Origin: JACQFK01 sp964619955
GTDB taxonomy: Bacteria; Planctomycetota; MHYJ01; JACPRB01
Assembly (NCBI GenBank): GCA_964619955.1
Contig: CAZUJF010000021.1
Location: 31,301 to 95,300 of the forward strand
Length of the DNA stretch: 64,000 bases
Direction of reading: 5' to 3'
Part shown: positions 48,638 through 56,069 of the stretch, piece after piece
How positions within the stretch are numbered: position 1 is the first letter of the stretch
Layout of the letters: each line of letters opens with the position of its first letter
Program-made: the position numbers and the translations under genes
The notes under the pieces: generated by a model
Seen by the model: the letters and a program-made list of their open reading frames with translations, nothing else
The model's database searches: none
What the model was told of the DNA's origin: nothing

Positions 48638-49098
48638 GCCGCCACCTCCAAGGGGGTTCCCAAGAGGGGAACCTGACGTTCCAGGCGCCGACAAGCCAGG
48701 GTGCAGGCTTTTCGGACCGGGTCGCAAGCAAGCGTGTTGAGATCCCACGTCACCAGAGCATCCGCCGCGCCTCCCACAGCGTATCCCACGTGCGTGAGAT
48801 CGTCAACGCGGGCTGAGCTGAAATCGCCCAGTGCCTGGAGGTTCTTTGCAAACCCCTTCGCCCAGGCGGCTCCGGGGAGCAGCTCGGCACGAACCCGTCT
48901 CATCTTCCGTTCGATCTTTCGACGCGTTTCGGCCGGCCACCCCTTGAGTTCATCCAGGACCAGCCCGGACATGAGGAACCTGTGCCGGTCGGCGCTCTGA
49001 GTCAGGAAGTCGTAGGTCCAGGCTCGCTTCAGGTGCTGCTTCCGGTCCACCAGGCGCAACCAGATCGACGTGTCGAGGTAGAGCCGCAGGCGCCGCAT
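48601..49098 (-). CDS. PIN module 3: PIN-domain protein
   Basis: 165 residues. MRRLRLYLDTSIWLRLVD (D9), LMSGLVLDELKGWPAETRRK, DDLTHVGYAVGGAADALVTW and DLNTLACDPVRKACTLACRR. The closing LLGTPLEVAAWLGLKIS contains the partner's start. It is the cleanest example of the family in the window: uninterrupted promoter element, intact frame, intact partner. In the PIN superfamily D9, E in LDEL and the late Asp residues would bind the metal. Confidence 0.8.
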   Translation of the reverse strand: MRRLRLYLDTSIWLRLVDRKQHLKRAWTYDFLTQSADRHRFLMSGLVLDELKGWPAETRRKIERKMRRVRAELLPGAAWAKGFAKNLQALGDFSSARVDDLTHVGYAVGGAADALVTWDLNTLACDPVRKACTLACRRLERQVPLLGTPLEVAAWLGLKISGSWR

Positions 49099-49143
49099 TC
49101 ACCGGAGGAGTGAGCCGGGGGGCGGGGGAGTCGACAGGGAAAA
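49099..49143 (-). promoter_or_regulatory. Bipartite element of PIN module 3
   Basis: Minus strand: TTTTCCCTGTCGAC, 17 bases, CACTCC, and the ATG 31 bases after the box. It is the best reference copy for the alignment. Confidence 0.55.
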
Positions 49144-49155
49144 TGCGCGGGAGGG

Positions 49156-49356
49156 TCACGCCTTCTTCCGGCGGCGGAGCGGCCGGGGGGCTTTGATCTT
49201 CAGGACGGGTCCCTTCCAATCCGCCAGGGCGCGCCGGTCCATGTCCTCCAGCACGGCGCTGAGGCAGCCCTTCCGGGAGGCCCGGGCAAGCTTTGCGTTC
49301 ATCGACTGCCGGATTCTCCGGAGTTCCCGGTCCAGATCATCCTCAGGTTCAGCCAT
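49156..49356 (-). CDS. PIN module 4: small basic partner (divergent)
   Basis: 66 residues from the ATG at 49356 with GGAGGTG 5 bases upstream. It differs from subfamilies A and B but keeps the pattern: charged N-terminus (DDLDRELRRIRQSMNAKLAR), an RKGCLSAVLEDMD segment at the EGRLEEE position, and a C-terminal PLRRRKKA. It overlaps the 3' end of the frameshifted PIN gene. Whether it is still expressed is doubtful, because the module promoter is split. Confidence 0.6.
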   Translation of the reverse strand: MAEPEDDLDRELRRIRQSMNAKLARASRKGCLSAVLEDMDRRALADWKGPVLKIKAPRPLRRRKKA

Positions 49357-49819
49357 TTCAACACCTCCGTCGGGGTTCCGATGAGGGGCACCTTATGGTT
49401 TTGCCGCCTTCCCCAGCGATCCAGCCTGTTTCGGATCGCCGGATGGGCAAACGTCCGGCAATCCCACGTTGCCAGCAGATCGGCTCCTGCCAGAACAGCA
49501 TATCCCGCATGGGTCAGGTCGGCAAGACGGCGCTCGCCGTATCCTCCCAGGCTCTGAAAGCGGCGCGCCAGGTCTGCGGCTTCGCTCGTGGGAGCCAGCT
49601 GCAAGGGTGTCGCTTTCGCAATGCCTTATCCACCTGGGTCCGTCTCCTGGGGTCCTGGATCCTGGCGAGTTCGTTTCGGACCAGGGGGGAGGTTGGGAAC
49701 TCATGCCGCCGACCTGCACGGTTCAGGAAGCGGATCGTCCATTTCTTGCGTTCCGAATCCGGAGGGTCCCCGAGCCGGCTCCAGACGGAGCTGTCCAGGT
49801 AGATCCGCAGGTGCCGCAT
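49299..49819 (-). pseudogene. PIN module 4: PIN-domain gene with a frameshift
   Basis: The first part (from ATG 49819) reads MRHLRIYLDSSVWSRLGD ... RTQVDKALRK in one frame. The family sequence then continues in another frame with LQLAPTSEAADLARRF, GYGERRLADLTHAGYAVLAG and LLATWDCRTFAHP, to the end LIGTPTEVLKWLNLRM. The frames switch at about 49600-49620, near codons for KALRK. A single-base indel explains it. A sequencing error or programmed shift cannot be excluded. The module promoter is also interrupted, which favours decay. Confidence 0.65.
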
Positions 49820-49830
49820 TCATCGGAGGA

Positions 49831-49914
49831 GCCCTCCTACGCCCCCTTCGGGGAGGGGCTTCCACCTTCGCTCATCTTCTGGAGTGGAGCTACGGTGGAC
49901 AGGACGGAGGGTTC
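49831..49914. repeat. Hairpin repeat inserted in the leader of PIN module 4
   Basis: GCCCTCCTACGCCCCC ... GGACGGAGGGTTCA separates the TGTCGAC box (49934-49939) from the PIN start and replaces the CACT box. The insertion point is the same as in module 6. Confidence 0.6.
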
Positions 49915-49948
49915 AGGGCCGGGGGGCGGGGAAGTCGACAGGGAAAGA

Positions 49949-50005
49949 GGAATAAAGAATGAGAGAATGACGTCGGTTCCCTGTTCTCTATTCCGGATTC
50001 TTCTT
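49949..50005. repeat. Short GAATAA-armed repeat
   Basis: GAGGAATAAAGAATGAGAGAATGACG and TTCCCTGTTCTCTATTCC are the arms. A near-identical copy lies at 50757-50818, and shorter ones at 46793-46850 and 51626-51667. The right arm provides the last codon and stop (PE, stop) of the module 5 partner. Confidence 0.65.
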
Positions 50006-50251
50006 CCGCCGGCGGGCCGGGGTCCTCGCGCCGTTGCGGGGGCGCGAAGGCACGATCCGGAGCGTCCCCGGATAGGGGGGCGGCAGGGGCTCGAACTCCA
50101 AGATGCCGCCCCACTTTTTGCGGGTCTCCTCGTCGTAGAGGCGGCATTCCTCCTCCAGGCGGCCTTCCCGTTTCGCCTTTTCGAAGCGGGCGTGTATTTT
50201 TCGGCGCACCTTCAGGACCCGCTCCCAGGCGGGATCTGCAGACCGAGCCAT
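49988..50251 (-). CDS. PIN module 5: small basic partner (subfamily B)
   Basis: 87 residues from the ATG at 50251 with GGAGGTGGC 3-9 bases upstream. VRRKIHARFEKAKREGRLEE, CRLYDEETRKKWGGILEFEP and PPPYPGTLRIVPS align with modules 2 and 3. The end ARRRKKNPE comes from the adjoining GAATAA-type repeat, as in modules 2 and 6. It overlaps the PIN gene by 40 bases. Confidence 0.72.
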   Translation of the reverse strand: MARSADPAWERVLKVRRKIHARFEKAKREGRLEEECRLYDEETRKKWGGILEFEPLPPPYPGTLRIVPSRPRNGARTPARRRKKNPE

Positions 50252-50712
50252 CGTGCCACCTCCAACGGCGTTCCCAAGAAGGGGGCCCGGCGCCCTGTTC
50301 GGCGGCAGGCCAGGGCGCAGGCCCTTCTGACCGGGTCACAGGCGAGCGTCTTGACGTCCCAAGTGACCAGGGCGTCGACCTTCCCTCCAACAGCGTACCC
50401 CACGTGTTTGAGATCGTCAACGCGGGACTGCCCGAAAGGCCCCAGACTCATGAGTTCCTCGGCAAAGCGTCCGGCCCAAGCCGCGCCGGGAAGGACCCTG
50501 GCACGGACACGCTCAATCTGGCGCCTGAGCTTCCGTCGTTCTCCCGCAGGCCCCTCAGCGATTTCGTCCAGGACCAGGCCGGACAGCAGGATTTCATGAC
50601 GGTAGGAGGAGCTATTGAGGAAATCGTAGGACAAGGTCCTGCGCAGGTGATCGCGCTTGTCCTCGAGGCGCATCCAAAATGAGGACTCGAGGTAGAGTCG
50701 AAAGCGGCGCAT
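50212..50712 (-). CDS. PIN module 5: PIN-domain protein
   Basis: 166 residues. MRRFRLYLESSFWMRLED has Glu instead of the usual Asp at residue 9, the first metal ligand of PIN domains. A conservative change, but it may lower activity. Other motifs are present: LLSGLVLDEIAEGPAGER, DDLKHVGYAVGGKVDALVTW and DVKTLACDPVRRACALACRR, with the end FLGTPLEVARWLGLQIP. Intact frame and intact promoter element. Confidence 0.76.
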   Translation of the reverse strand: MRRFRLYLESSFWMRLEDKRDHLRRTLSYDFLNSSSYRHEILLSGLVLDEIAEGPAGERRKLRRQIERVRARVLPGAAWAGRFAEELMSLGPFGQSRVDDLKHVGYAVGGKVDALVTWDVKTLACDPVRRACALACRRTGRRAPFLGTPLEVARWLGLQIPPGSGS

Positions 50713-50755
50713 CTACGGGAGGAGCGGGGCGGAGGGGCGGGGAGTCGACAGGGAA
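50713..50755 (-). promoter_or_regulatory. Bipartite element of PIN module 5
   Basis: Minus strand: TTTCCCTGTCGAC, 17 bases, CGCTCC (one change from CACT). The ATG starts 31 bases after the box. Confidence 0.5.
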
Positions 50756-50801
50756 AGAGGAATAAAGAATGAGAGAATGACGGCGGGCGGTTCCCTATTC
50801 T

Positions 50802-50990
50802 CTATTCGGGATTCTTCTTCCGGCGGCGGGGTTGGAAGAGGCTGGGCATCCACGCCCGGACATCCTGCTCCATCTTGGCCAGTTCGTCGGAAAGGCGTCC
50901 CTCGCGCTCCGCCTTGGCGATGCGCGTTCGCATCCGGCCGTGGACGTAGGCGTAGCGCTCGTCGGCCGTCATATTCTTAGCCCGAACCAT
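50802..50990 (-). CDS. PIN module 6: small basic partner (subfamily A)
   Basis: 62 residues from the ATG at 50990, overlapping the PIN gene by 22 bases with GGAGGTGGC ahead of it. It is nearly the same as the module 1 partner over its whole length (KNMTADERYAYVHGRM, RTRIAKAEREGRLSDELAKM, WMPSLFQPRRRK). It differs in its KKNPE tail, which comes from the adjoining repeat. The two copies lie 8.5 kb apart, indicating recent duplication. Confidence 0.72.
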   Translation of the reverse strand: MVRAKNMTADERYAYVHGRMRTRIAKAEREGRLSDELAKMEQDVRAWMPSLFQPRRRKKNPE

Positions 50991-51454
50991 GCGGCCACCT
51001 CCAGCGGGGTCCCGATCCGGGGCACGGGGCGCTGCAGCTCTTTTCCCCATCGCTTCACCACTGTACGCACATGCTCCCTGGCCAGCGTTTTCACATCCCA
51101 GGTGACCAGCGCATCCGCGCGGCCCAAGACAGCATAACCCACGTGAATGAGATCGGCAAGGCGGCGTTCCCCGAAGCCTCCGCGATCCCGCAATTCCCTC
51201 CCGATGGCCTCCGCCTGGGCCTTGTGGGGGATCAGGTCCGGGTTCTGACGCCCGAACTGGCGCTCGACCGTCCGCAGTGCCTCCGGATCCGGATCGTCGC
51301 GGAGTTCCTTGGCCACCAGCGGGGACGTCAGCAGTTCCAGTCTCAGGCAGGATCGATTCAAGAAATGATAGGAGAGCCGCCGCCGGACATCCTCGGGCGG
51401 ATCGGACAGCCTCATCCAGAAGGAGGCATCCAGGTAGAAACGGAGCCGGCGCAT
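50969..51454 (-). CDS. PIN module 6: PIN-domain protein
   Basis: 161 residues, close paralogue of module 1: MRRLRFYLDASFWMRLSD (D9), LLTSPLVAKELRDDPDPE, DLIHVGYAVLGRADALVTWD and VKRWGKELQRPVPRIGTP. The frame and acidic residues are intact. However, a hairpin repeat (51466-51592) separates its start from the TGTCGAC box, 156 bases away instead of 31. It may be silent or use another promoter. Confidence 0.76.
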   Translation of the reverse strand: MRRLRFYLDASFWMRLSDPPEDVRRRLSYHFLNRSCLRLELLTSPLVAKELRDDPDPEALRTVERQFGRQNPDLIPHKAQAEAIGRELRDRGGFGERRLADLIHVGYAVLGRADALVTWDVKTLAREHVRTVVKRWGKELQRPVPRIGTPLEVAAWFGLRI

Positions 51455-51465
51455 CTACGGGAGGA

Positions 51466-51592
51466 GCCCTCCTACGCCCCTTCGGGGAGGGGCTTCCCCC
51501 TTCGCTCATCTTCTGGGGTGGAGCTTCCACCTTCGCTCATCTTTTGGAGTGGAGCTACGGCGGACAAGGCGGCGGACAGGACGGAGGGTTCA
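51466..51592. repeat. Hairpin repeat inserted in the leader of PIN module 6
   Basis: It has the same ends as the copy in module 4 (GCCCTCCTACGCCCC ... GACGGAGGGTTCA) but an internal duplication of CTTCGCTCATCTTCTGG, making it longer. It starts 11 bases upstream of the ATG and removes the CACT box from its normal place. Confidence 0.6.
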
Positions 51593-51648
51593 GGGCCGGG
51601 GGGCGGGGGAGTCGACAGGGAAAATGCCCCAGGGCGATTCCCTATTCT

Positions 51649-53130
51649 TTATTCTCTATTCCTCTTCCGCAGGGTCGCCTCGCCTCGGGGGGTGGTCCGG
51701 TAGCGCTGATGTTTGCTGCGGGGTTTGTCCGGCAGCGTCCGCTCCAGAAGCCCCTGTTCGAGGAGGGGCTCCAGGCGGGCTTTCCGGAAATGCTCCCGAT
51801 GGCGCAGGCCGGCCACGTCTTGCAACTCGCTGATGGATAGGGGTTTGAGTGCCGCCTCCAGGAGCCGGGCGACGAGGTCGCGATCATGCGCGGTATCATG
51901 CGCGGTATCATGCGCGGTATCATGCGCGGTATCATGCGCGGTCGCTTGGAGCGCGACCTTGAAAGTCACCCGGGCGGCTCCGTCCAGCTCCTCGAAGCGG
52001 GGGGCGGGAAGGCCGGCCTCGCGGCAGCGGGCGATCACCCGGTTCGTGCCGCGTCCCCACTTCTCGATCAATCCGATGCGATGGAACACCTCGGCGATGA
52101 TCGGATTCCGCTGCACGGAGGGATGCTCGCGCACCAGGCTGTCGGGGGTGATGCCCTTGGGGAACTTCCCCGCGCTCCAGACCTCCACGCGGTCGTCGAA
52201 GAGGGCCAGGGAGACGGCGCCGCCGGGGACGGCGTAGTCGCGGTGGATGAACGCGTTGACCAGGATCTCCCGGAGGGCGTCCGGCGGGAGGAGGGGCTGC
52301 TCGACCCGGCGCAGGCGGCCGGATTCGATCTTCGCGGGCATGGGGAAGTGGCGGCGGCAGAAGAGCTCGGCCTCCTCCAGCAGCCGGAAGGCGGGCGCGC
52401 GGAGCTGCCGCTGATCCAGGAATTCGGACTTGTCCGTGCCGCGAAAGCGGGCGAGGCGGAGTTCGCACTGGGGGAAGTCGGGGAGAAACTCCTTCCCGAA
52501 GAGCACGAGGGCTCCCTGAAGGACCTGGCCCTCCTTGCGCAGTCCGAGGCGGTCGAGGATGTCCTCGATGCGTCCTTCCGGGGGGCCGCTGAGGCGTCCG
52601 AGGGAGCGGGCGATGTCCACGATGCGGCGGATTTCGTCCGGATCGAGGTCCCGGGGCCGGACCCCGGAGGCGGGTTCGTTTTCCCAGCGGCGGCGGCCGT
52701 GGGCGCGTTTGAGGAGGAGGTCCGCGTAACGCTCCTGGAACATTCTCCGCGTGCTGGATTCCACGCGTTCGTAGGGGCGGCCGTCGTAGACGAAGGGGGC
52801 GCCGTCGGAGGCCTCCACCCGGATCAGGATCAGCTCCCGGGGGCCGAGGAGGGGGAGTCGTTGAATCGGGGTGAGGAGCGGGGGTTCGAAGTGGGTGAAC
52901 GCCTGGGTGAGGTCGCGCAGCGTCGCGTCGGAAACCTGCTGGCCGAGGGGGTGGCCTTGGGGATCGACCCCGAAGATCAGGAGGCCGCCCTGGCTGTTCA
53001 GGAAGGCGCATAGGGTTTGCATCCCCTCCTTGAGCTCGCCCGTGGAGCGTTTGAACTCCAGGCAGGGCCCCTCGGGTTGCCGGGTGAGCTGCAGGAGCTC
53101 TGCCCGCGAGCGGGGCAGGGGCGGAACCAT
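51649..53130 (-). CDS. AlbA/Schlafen-type putative DNA-binding ATPase-like regulator
   Basis: 493 residues. The N-terminal AlbA_2 domain begins QPEGPCLEFKRSTGELKEGM (E of LEFK) and has FLNSQGGLLIFGVDPQG. The central HATPase_c_4-like part has LPPDALREILVNAFIHRDYA and GRGTNRVIARCREAGL. A C-terminal winged helix (SISELQDVAGLRHREHF) follows a run of TAHD repeats encoded by a 12-bp minisatellite. Proteins of this type act as transcriptional regulators or defence-associated factors. AGAGGTG lies 5 bases before the ATG. The last residues (RKRNRE) derive from a GAATAA-type repeat. It has the same bipartite promoter element as the PIN modules. Confidence 0.8.
   Translation of the reverse strand: MVPPLPRSRAELLQLTRQPEGPCLEFKRSTGELKEGMQTLCAFLNSQGGLLIFGVDPQGHPLGQQVSDATLRDLTQAFTHFEPPLLTPIQRLPLLGPRELILIRVEASDGAPFVYDGRPYERVESSTRRMFQERYADLLLKRAHGRRRWENEPASGVRPRDLDPDEIRRIVDIARSLGRLSGPPEGRIEDILDRLGLRKEGQVLQGALVLFGKEFLPDFPQCELRLARFRGTDKSEFLDQRQLRAPAFRLLEEAELFCRRHFPMPAKIESGRLRRVEQPLLPPDALREILVNAFIHRDYAVPGGAVSLALFDDRVEVWSAGKFPKGITPDSLVREHPSVQRNPIIAEVFHRIGLIEKWGRGTNRVIARCREAGLPAPRFEELDGAARVTFKVALQATAHDTAHDTAHDTAHDTAHDRDLVARLLEAALKPLSISELQDVAGLRHREHFRKARLEPLLEQGLLERTLPDKPRSKHQRYRTTPRGEATLRKRNRE
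51883..51954. repeat. Six perfect 12-bp tandem repeats inside a gene
   Basis: ATCATGCGCGGT is repeated six times without change. On the minus strand it encodes THDR-free TAHD units. Because the unit is 12 bp, copy-number change keeps the frame and would only lengthen the linker before the C-terminal winged helix. Confidence 0.9.
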
Positions 53131-53144
53131 GGATCACCTCTCGA

Positions 53145-53188
53145 TCTGCCGAAGGAGTGGGGGCAAGGCGCCTGGAGTCGACAGGGAA
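53145..53188 (-). promoter_or_regulatory. Bipartite element of the AlbA-domain gene
   Basis: Minus strand: TTTCCCTGTCGAC, 17 bases, CACTCC. A start 31 bases after the box would give a 15-base leader with AGAGGTG before the ATG at 53130. Confidence 0.55.
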
Positions 53189-53210
53189 AGTGGAAGGGTG
53201 AGGGAGGCGC

Positions 53211-53257
53211 CGGGCAACAAAGCAGACGGGCTGTTTTGTTGCCTGCTTTGTTGCCCG
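53211..53257. repeat. RAYT-type palindromic repeat, copy 1
   Basis: CGGGCAACAAAGCAG and CTGCTTTGTTGCCCG (15 bp, perfect) enclose ACGGGCTGTTTTGTTGC. The segment GGGCAACAAAGCAGACGGGC plus CTGTTTTGTTG matches the inverted repeats that flank the transposase gene at 56172. Confidence 0.75.
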
Positions 53258-53287
53258 ACGTCTGGTTTTTGGCCTTGTACTATATCC

Positions 53288-55171
53288 ATGATCCCCCTCC
53301 TCCTCGCCGCCCTCGCCGCCCAGCAGTTCTCCCAGCCCGACCCCGCCGCCCACCCCGACCTCTACCTCTGGACCGATACCTGCAACGTCTACGTCCTCAA
53401 GGACGGCGATCGCGCCCTCCTCATCGACCTCGGCGACGGCTCCGTCCTCGACCGCCTCAAGGACATCGGCGTCGCCCAGGTCGAGCGCGTCCTCCTCACC
53501 CACCACCACCGCGAACAAATCCAGGGCGCCTCCAAACTCGGCGCCATCCCCGTCGCCGCCCCCGAAGCCGAACGCGAACTCCTCGAAAACCCCACGAAGT
53601 TCCGCCGCATGAACGTCCGCCTCGGCGACCCCTTCACCATCCACGGCTCCAGCTACGTCCGGCCCCCCGTCGACCCCGTCAAAGTCGACCTCGCCTTCAA
53701 ACGCATGGACACCTTCACCTGGCGCGGCCGCGACTTCTGGTGCCTCGACACCCGCGGCAACAGCCCCGGCAGCATGTCCTACCTCCTCCGCCGCGGCCCC
53801 CGCTGGCTCGCGTTCACGGGCGACCTCGTCCACGACGGCGCCCGCCTCCACACCTGGTTCGACACGGAATGGGACTACGGCTTCGCCGCGGGCATCCACG
53901 CGATGTGCGCCTCCGCGGGCCTCGTCGCGAACTTCGACCCCGAACTCCTCCTGCCCTCGCACGGCCCCGTGCTCCGCGACGGCAAAAAACAGCTCGTCGA
54001 ACTGCAGGTCAAACTGCGCGCCCTCGAGAAGCTCTACGTCCGCGGCTACGACGTGCACACGTTCTCGGGGTCGTGGCAGGACAAGGTCTCCGTCCCGACC
54101 GCCGTCCCGCACCTCTGGCGCACGCTGCCGCACCTCTACAAGTTCCGCGGGCCGAATTTCTACCCGAACTTCTGCATGGTGCTCGCGGACAGCGGCCGCG
54201 CGCTGCTCGTGGACTGCGGCCTCTTCGATGAGAAGTTCCTCGCCGAGTCGATCCGGCTCATGAAGGAGCGGCTGGGGCTGAAGTCCATCGACGTGATGAT
54301 CCCGACCCACATGCACGGCGACCACTTCCTGCAGGGGCCCTGGCTGCGCAAGCATCACGGGACGAAGCTCTGGGCGCTCGACCGCATGGCGCCGATGTGC
54401 GAGCACCCGGAGTGGTTCGATTACGCGGCGCCGATCCAGGCCTACGGGCAGAAGCTCGACGGCGAGCCGGTCGACGGGGTCAAGTTCGACCGCCTCTTCA
54501 AGGACGGGGAGGCCTTCGAGTGGGAGGGCTTCACGTTCACGGTCGACTGGATGCCGGGGCAGACGGAGTTCGCGCTCGCGGTGCGGGGCATGATCGACGG
54601 GAAGAGCGTCGTGTTCACGGGGGACAACCTTTTCGCGGACCCCGACGACGCGCGGCACGACGGGCACGAGGCGGTGGTGGCGCACAACAGCTCGATCCTC
54701 GAGGAGGGCTACCTCTACGGCGCCGACTATCTCAAGCGGATCGCGCCGGATCTGATCATGGGCGGGCATTCGTACGTGATGGACAAGCCCGCGGGGCTGA
54801 TCGAGCGCTACGGGACTTGGGCGCGGGCGATGCGGGAGGCGTTTCGGACGCTGTCGTCGGAGGAGGACTACCGGCTCTGGTACGACCCGTTCTGGGTGCG
54901 GGCGGAGCCATACCGGGTTCGCGTGAAGGTCGGCGCGGAGGGGGAGGTCCAGGTCAAGGTGCGGCTGTTCAAGGAGGGCTCGAAAGTCCGCATCGTGCCG
55001 CGGGCGGGGGCGGGTGTGACGGTGTCGCCGGCGGTCCACGAGGGGGGCTCGTTTCCGCTGACGGTGACGGGGCTGACGCCGGGGGTCCGCCTGGTCGCGT
55101 TCGACGTGACGCTGGACGGGCGGCGCCACGGGGAGCGTTTCGACATGATCGTTGAAGTGGTCAAGGAATAG
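53288..55171 (+). CDS. Double metallo-beta-lactamase-fold hydrolase
   Basis: 627 residues from the ATG at 53288, which is 4 bases after a TACTAT box. It begins MIPLLLAALAAQQFSQ, a short signal-like stretch. Two MBL-type halves are visible. The first (~20-245) has TDTCNVYVLKDGDRALLIDL and THHHREQIQG, where the HxHxDH motif is degenerate (HHHREQ). The second (~265-500) has NFCMVLADSGRALLVDCGLF and an intact THMHGDHFLQGP. Only the second half should bind two metals. The C-terminus (~520-627) is a beta-sandwich. The substrate is not known. Confidence 0.78.
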   Translation: MIPLLLAALAAQQFSQPDPAAHPDLYLWTDTCNVYVLKDGDRALLIDLGDGSVLDRLKDIGVAQVERVLLTHHHREQIQGASKLGAIPVAAPEAERELLENPTKFRRMNVRLGDPFTIHGSSYVRPPVDPVKVDLAFKRMDTFTWRGRDFWCLDTRGNSPGSMSYLLRRGPRWLAFTGDLVHDGARLHTWFDTEWDYGFAAGIHAMCASAGLVANFDPELLLPSHGPVLRDGKKQLVELQVKLRALEKLYVRGYDVHTFSGSWQDKVSVPTAVPHLWRTLPHLYKFRGPNFYPNFCMVLADSGRALLVDCGLFDEKFLAESIRLMKERLGLKSIDVMIPTHMHGDHFLQGPWLRKHHGTKLWALDRMAPMCEHPEWFDYAAPIQAYGQKLDGEPVDGVKFDRLFKDGEAFEWEGFTFTVDWMPGQTEFALAVRGMIDGKSVVFTGDNLFADPDDARHDGHEAVVAHNSSILEEGYLYGADYLKRIAPDLIMGGHSYVMDKPAGLIERYGTWARAMREAFRTLSSEEDYRLWYDPFWVRAEPYRVRVKVGAEGEVQVKVRLFKEGSKVRIVPRAGAGVTVSPAVHEGGSFPLTVTGLTPGVRLVAFDVTLDGRRHGERFDMIVEVVKE

Positions 55172-55187
55172 GGGTAGGCTGAAGGTC

Positions 55188-55436
55188 GTGGGAATCCTGA
55201 ACTGGCTGCGCACGCTGCTCGGCGGCCGGCGCGTCTGCTGCGACGTGTGCCGGACGGAGATTCCCGCGTCGGATTTCGCGAAGGGCCGCGCGGTGGTGCT
55301 CGCGCGCAAGAAGTTCTGCCGGCTCTGCGTCGAGTGGGTGATGCAGGGCCATCAGCGCGAGGAGTGGAAGCTGCGCGGGATCTGGCCGCCGCCGGCGCTG
55401 CACCTGTCCAGTTCCAGCACGCCGCTGCTGGGCTAA
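55188..55436 (+). CDS. Small four-cysteine zinc-ribbon-like protein
   Basis: 82 residues from a GTG at 55188 with GAAGG upstream. CCDVC (~17-21) and FCRLC (~42-46) make a probable zinc ribbon with a CxxC pair on each side. The remainder is basic and ends in LHLSSSSTPLLG. It starts 16 bases after the MBL-fold gene and may be co-transcribed. No family recognised. Confidence 0.6.
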   Translation: MGILNWLRTLLGGRRVCCDVCRTEIPASDFAKGRAVVLARKKFCRLCVEWVMQGHQREEWKLRGIWPPPALHLSSSSTPLLG

Positions 55437-55502
55437 GGTTTATCCAAGATTCATGGGCTTCCGCGCCGATACTCTAGGTGGAGATAGGCGAGGGGGAAGA
55501 AC

Positions 55503-56054
55503 ATGTCGTTTTGGAATTCACTCCGGTCGGCGTCCTCATCGGACGGTCTGAAACCCATCGTTCAGCGGGTGCCGCTGCCGGCGGTCAAGCCGGCGGAGTC
55601 GTTCGGGGCGAAGCTGGCGTCGGTGTCGACGTCGGCGCCCACGGCGATGTCGGCGAAGCCGGCGCCGCCGGTCGTGGTCAAGACGCTGCCGCCGCCGGCG
55701 GCGGTCCCGGTGGCGCGTCCGGCTCCCGCGCCGGAGCTGCCGAAGGCGTCGGCGCTGGACTTTTCGAAGCTGAAGGCGGCGATGGCGCCTCCGGCGCCGC
55801 AGGATGCGCTCGCCGTGTTGAGGCGGGCGATCGTGGCGCAGGCGCGGGGGGACCACGCGGGGGCGTTGGCGGAGTTCGGGAAGGCGATCGAGCTGGACGC
55901 GAATTGCGTGGAGGCCTGGACGGGGCGGGGGATTTCGCGGGAGGCGTTGGGGGATGTGGAGGGCGCGCGCAAGGACTATGCGCGGGGCATCTCGATCGAG
56001 GTGAACGCCGAGCTGGACCGTCAGCGCCGCCTGGGCCCGGACCTGGTGGCCTGA
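55503..56054 (+). CDS. TPR protein with a Pro/Ala-rich N-terminus
   Basis: 183 residues. Residues ~20-95 are low-complexity Pro, Ala, Val and Ser (VVVKTLPPPAAVPVARPAPA). Residues ~105-170 hold about two tetratricopeptide units (AIVAQARGDHAGALAEFGKA, then CVEAWTGRGISREALGDVEG). GAAGAAC precedes the ATG. The role is probably protein-protein interaction. It is followed by the long palindrome of the transposase element. Confidence 0.65.
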   Translation: MSFWNSLRSASSSDGLKPIVQRVPLPAVKPAESFGAKLASVSTSAPTAMSAKPAPPVVVKTLPPPAAVPVARPAPAPELPKASALDFSKLKAAMAPPAPQDALAVLRRAIVAQARGDHAGALAEFGKAIELDANCVEAWTGRGISREALGDVEGARKDYARGISIEVNAELDRQRRLGPDLVA

Positions 56055-56069
56055 GGGGTGCGAAGCCCA

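Noticed and set aside
46600..53200. Integron cassette array (small same-strand genes with recurrent sequences between them)
   Set aside because: No integrase gene and no attC-type core sites (RYYYAAC / GTTRRRY) are visible. The recurrent element lies upstream of genes with promoter-like spacing.
51932..55309. Long minus-strand frame of over 1100 codons
   Set aside because: Antisense to the MBL-fold gene and shifted relative to the AlbA-domain gene. No family motif, typical GC-rich shadow.
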